Assembly: GCA_023248785.1 (NCBI GenBank)
Contig: JAHFDX010000248.1
Location: forward strand, 1 to 6,141
Length of the DNA stretch: 6,141 nt
From: Myxococcales bacterium
GTDB lineage: Bacteria; Myxococcota_A; Polyangia; Polyangiales; Polyangiaceae
Reading direction: 5' to 3'
The number at the start of each line of letters is the position of its first letter. Within the stretch, counting starts at the first letter, position 1. The notes beneath the pieces were generated by a model, which made no database searches, had not been told where the DNA came from, and saw only the letters and a list, made by a program, of their open reading frames with translations. This document shows, piece by piece, positions 4,738 to 6,141 of the stretch. A program made the position numbers and the translations under genes.

Positions 4738-6141
4738 ATGGCAGGATTCAGACGCAGAGTCGGTGCCGCACTCGGCCTCGTTGTTGGTTTATCTTTGAGT
4801 GCGAGCGCGTATGCGTGGAAGCCCATCACCCATGCGTATCTTGCGCAGCAAGCTGTAAAGGATCTGCTCGACGACGAGTACATCACCCTTGATGAAGTGG
4901 ATCCGAAGGTCGACCCACAGGATCGAACTAAAAACGCGCTCAAAGGCATTCTTTCGAACAGCAAAGGCCCAAGCGGAAATGTAAGATTTCGATCGTCGCC
5001 AGCGATTCGCGATCTCATCCGACGGTGCGGGGCGCAATACTACACGGGGCTTATGGGTCCGGACGCACTGCCGGATCTACTCACGGGTCAAAACATCATT
5101 CATCCTCCGGGAGGGCCGGATCCGAAAGATGGGACTGAAACCAATGTCGACGGACCAGGTACGGCGTACTGGTGGGACCGTATGTGGACCCAAACGGCGA
5201 AGGGAGCCCCCTTTGATACCGGATGCAATCGAGCATTCGTCCTTGGAATGTTTGCGCATGGCGCGGGCGACATGTTCGCGCACACGTTTGTTAACGGGCA
5301 CACGGGTAACATATTTCAGCTGAGCATTAATGGGCTGCGGCACATCTTGATGGAAGGGTACTTCTTTCAACGGACGCCTTCACTCGAGCCACATGAAGGC
5401 AAGAATGTGTATGAACTCGCGGCTCAGGGGATGAATGAAGAGCTAACGAAGTTTAATCGCTTCGTTCTCGATCCCTATCCATTGGGTGAGGCTGCAGGTC
5501 ACGACAAGCGAAAATCGATATTCTATCAATTCGGACGCCTTCGCACGTGGGTGAAGGAACATCGGCGGCAACTTCACGAACTTCAACGCCGATGGCACAA
5601 TGAGTACCAAGTTGCAGAAGCGCGATTCAGCGACGAATACGACCGGTGCGGGATTCTACACCCGAAGAGTTGTACAAGGGCTGCCACGCTCGGGCGCGAC
5701 GCCGGCAAGGCCCTGGCATTGCACAAGCTCGGTGGCGGAATCATTCGCAATGTGATCCTGCCGTACATGGATGACTGGGCAGCCGACATCGACGAGGGAC
5801 TTCTGGAATGGGTACGCGTCAGTCACCGCGTTGGGGTGCGGTTGATGTTCAGCGATCCATCCAAAGAGTCACCCGACTCAACGCTTTCCTATGTGGTCTC
5901 GCAACTGAGGGATTATTTCCTCGCGCACGTCATCCGCATGATTGGCTTACCTGACTGGCTTTCGGACGCGGCCGTTTACATCTCTGAAATGGTCAAGGGC
6001 ATTGAGAAGATCATTGCGGAAGTTACGGCGCCGCTTAAGTCGGTGAAGGAGTCCATCTCGAAGGATATCAAGGCGTTTGCCAAGTACGTCCTCAAGGAGG
6101 CGTTTGGCATCGATGTAGATGAACTTAAGGATTACTGGTTC
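4738..6141 (+). CDS. Secreted zinc-dependent phospholipase C-like protein with long helical C-terminal extension (3' end outside window)
   Basis: The frame is open without a stop for 468 codons to the window edge. Residues 1-26 are a signal peptide (MAGFRRRVGAALGLVVGLSL, ending ASAYA) that would leave Trp27 as mature N-terminus, the hallmark of zinc phospholipase C and S1/P1 nuclease enzymes, where the N-terminal Trp binds zinc. Proposed ligands by analogy with B. cereus phospholipase C (W1, H14, D55, H69, H118, D122, H128, H142, E146) are W27, H32, D109 (in GPDALPDL), H122, H174 and D178 (in FAHGAGDMFAH), H188 or H182, H202 and E206 (HILME). The H-x3-D, H-x13-H-x3-E and D-x12-H spacings agree closely. 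Such enzymes hydrolyse phospholipid head groups outside the cytoplasm. Residues ~207-468 go well beyond the ~245-residue bacillary enzyme: a charged, possibly coiled region (~267-305), then amphipathic helices rich in Lys/Glu (~415-468) with no recognised domain. S1/P1-type nuclease is less likely because the last motif is HxxxE, not HxxxD. It is transcribed divergently from the toroid-like gene. Confidence 0.85.
   Translation, partial: MAGFRRRVGAALGLVVGLSLSASAYAWKPITHAYLAQQAVKDLLDDEYITLDEVDPKVDPQDRTKNALKGILSNSKGPSGNVRFRSSPAIRDLIRRCGAQYYTGLMGPDALPDLLTGQNIIHPPGGPDPKDGTETNVDGPGTAYWWDRMWTQTAKGAPFDTGCNRAFVLGMFAHGAGDMFAHTFVNGHTGNIFQLSINGLRHILMEGYFFQRTPSLEPHEGKNVYELAAQGMNEELTKFNRFVLDPYPLGEAAGHDKRKSIFYQFGRLRTWVKEHRRQLHELQRRWHNEYQVAEARFSDEYDRCGILHPKSCTRAATLGRDAGKALALHKLGGGIIRNVILPYMDDWAADIDEGLLEWVRVSHRVGVRLMFSDPSKESPDSTLSYVVSQLRDYFLAHVIRMIGLPDWLSDAAVYISEMVKGIEKIIAEVTAPLKSVKESISKDIKAFAKYVLKEAFGIDVDELKDYWF

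Noticed and set aside
4692..5370. Several - strand open frames opposite the phospholipase-like gene
   Set aside because: They are opposite a gene with a signal peptide, strong ribosome site and complete zinc-ligand motifs; they are shadows.
4738..5400. S1/P1 nuclease identity for the zinc protein
   Set aside because: The W-x4-H start would fit, but the final ligand motif is HILME (HxxxE, phospholipase C type) rather than HxxxD, and the other spacings follow the phospholipase.

Overview
This 6.1 kb window looks like bacterial chromosomal or accessory DNA, most probably from the Myxococcota (Polyangia-like). That assignment is an inference. It rests on two short cysteine-patterned lipoproteins and a Dickkopf-like Cys-rich lipoprotein, a class of secreted protein that is unusually abundant in that phylum, together with many exported proteins of unknown function. 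There are no RNA genes, CRISPR arrays or recognisable phage genes.

Left part (1-993, + strand). The window opens inside the last ~125 codons of an FAD-dependent amine-oxidase/phytoene-desaturase-type flavoprotein. It overlaps by an ATGA a 77-residue protein with a twin-arginine-like export signal and a four-cysteine tail. Six bases later comes a 125-residue cysteine-rich probable lipoprotein. The three look like one co-transcribed unit.

Middle part (990-2537, - strand). This is a scar made of two broken genes. A 5'-truncated IS630-family transposase (the N-terminal helix-turn-helix is missing) is joined at about 1840, next to a TA dinucleotide, to the front part of a Cys-rich lipoprotein gene. 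The lipoprotein gene also carries a frameshift near 2396-2415. The transposase stop and the stop of the left-hand lipoprotein share the bases CTAG, so neither end of the insertion sequence is intact.

Right part (2568-6141). Two sizeable genes for exported proteins diverge from a 325 bp intergenic region. On the - strand is a 614-residue predicted secreted, all-helical protein with motifs resembling bacterial (alpha/alpha)-toroid proteins. The lipoprotein pseudogene lies 30 bp behind it and was probably its operon partner. On the + strand, running off the window end, are 468 codons of a secreted zinc-dependent phospholipase C-like protein. Its predicted mature N-terminus is Trp, and residues equivalent to all nine zinc ligands of Bacillus cereus phospholipase C can be proposed. 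After the catalytic domain it has a long helical extension of unknown role. The intergenic region holds two perfect-arm inverted repeats, one overlapping a weak promoter for the phospholipase gene.

The most interesting content is the divergent pair of phospholipase-like enzyme with helical extension and toroid-like exported protein plus (once) a lipoprotein. The second is the tiny Tat-type protein coupled to the flavoprotein.
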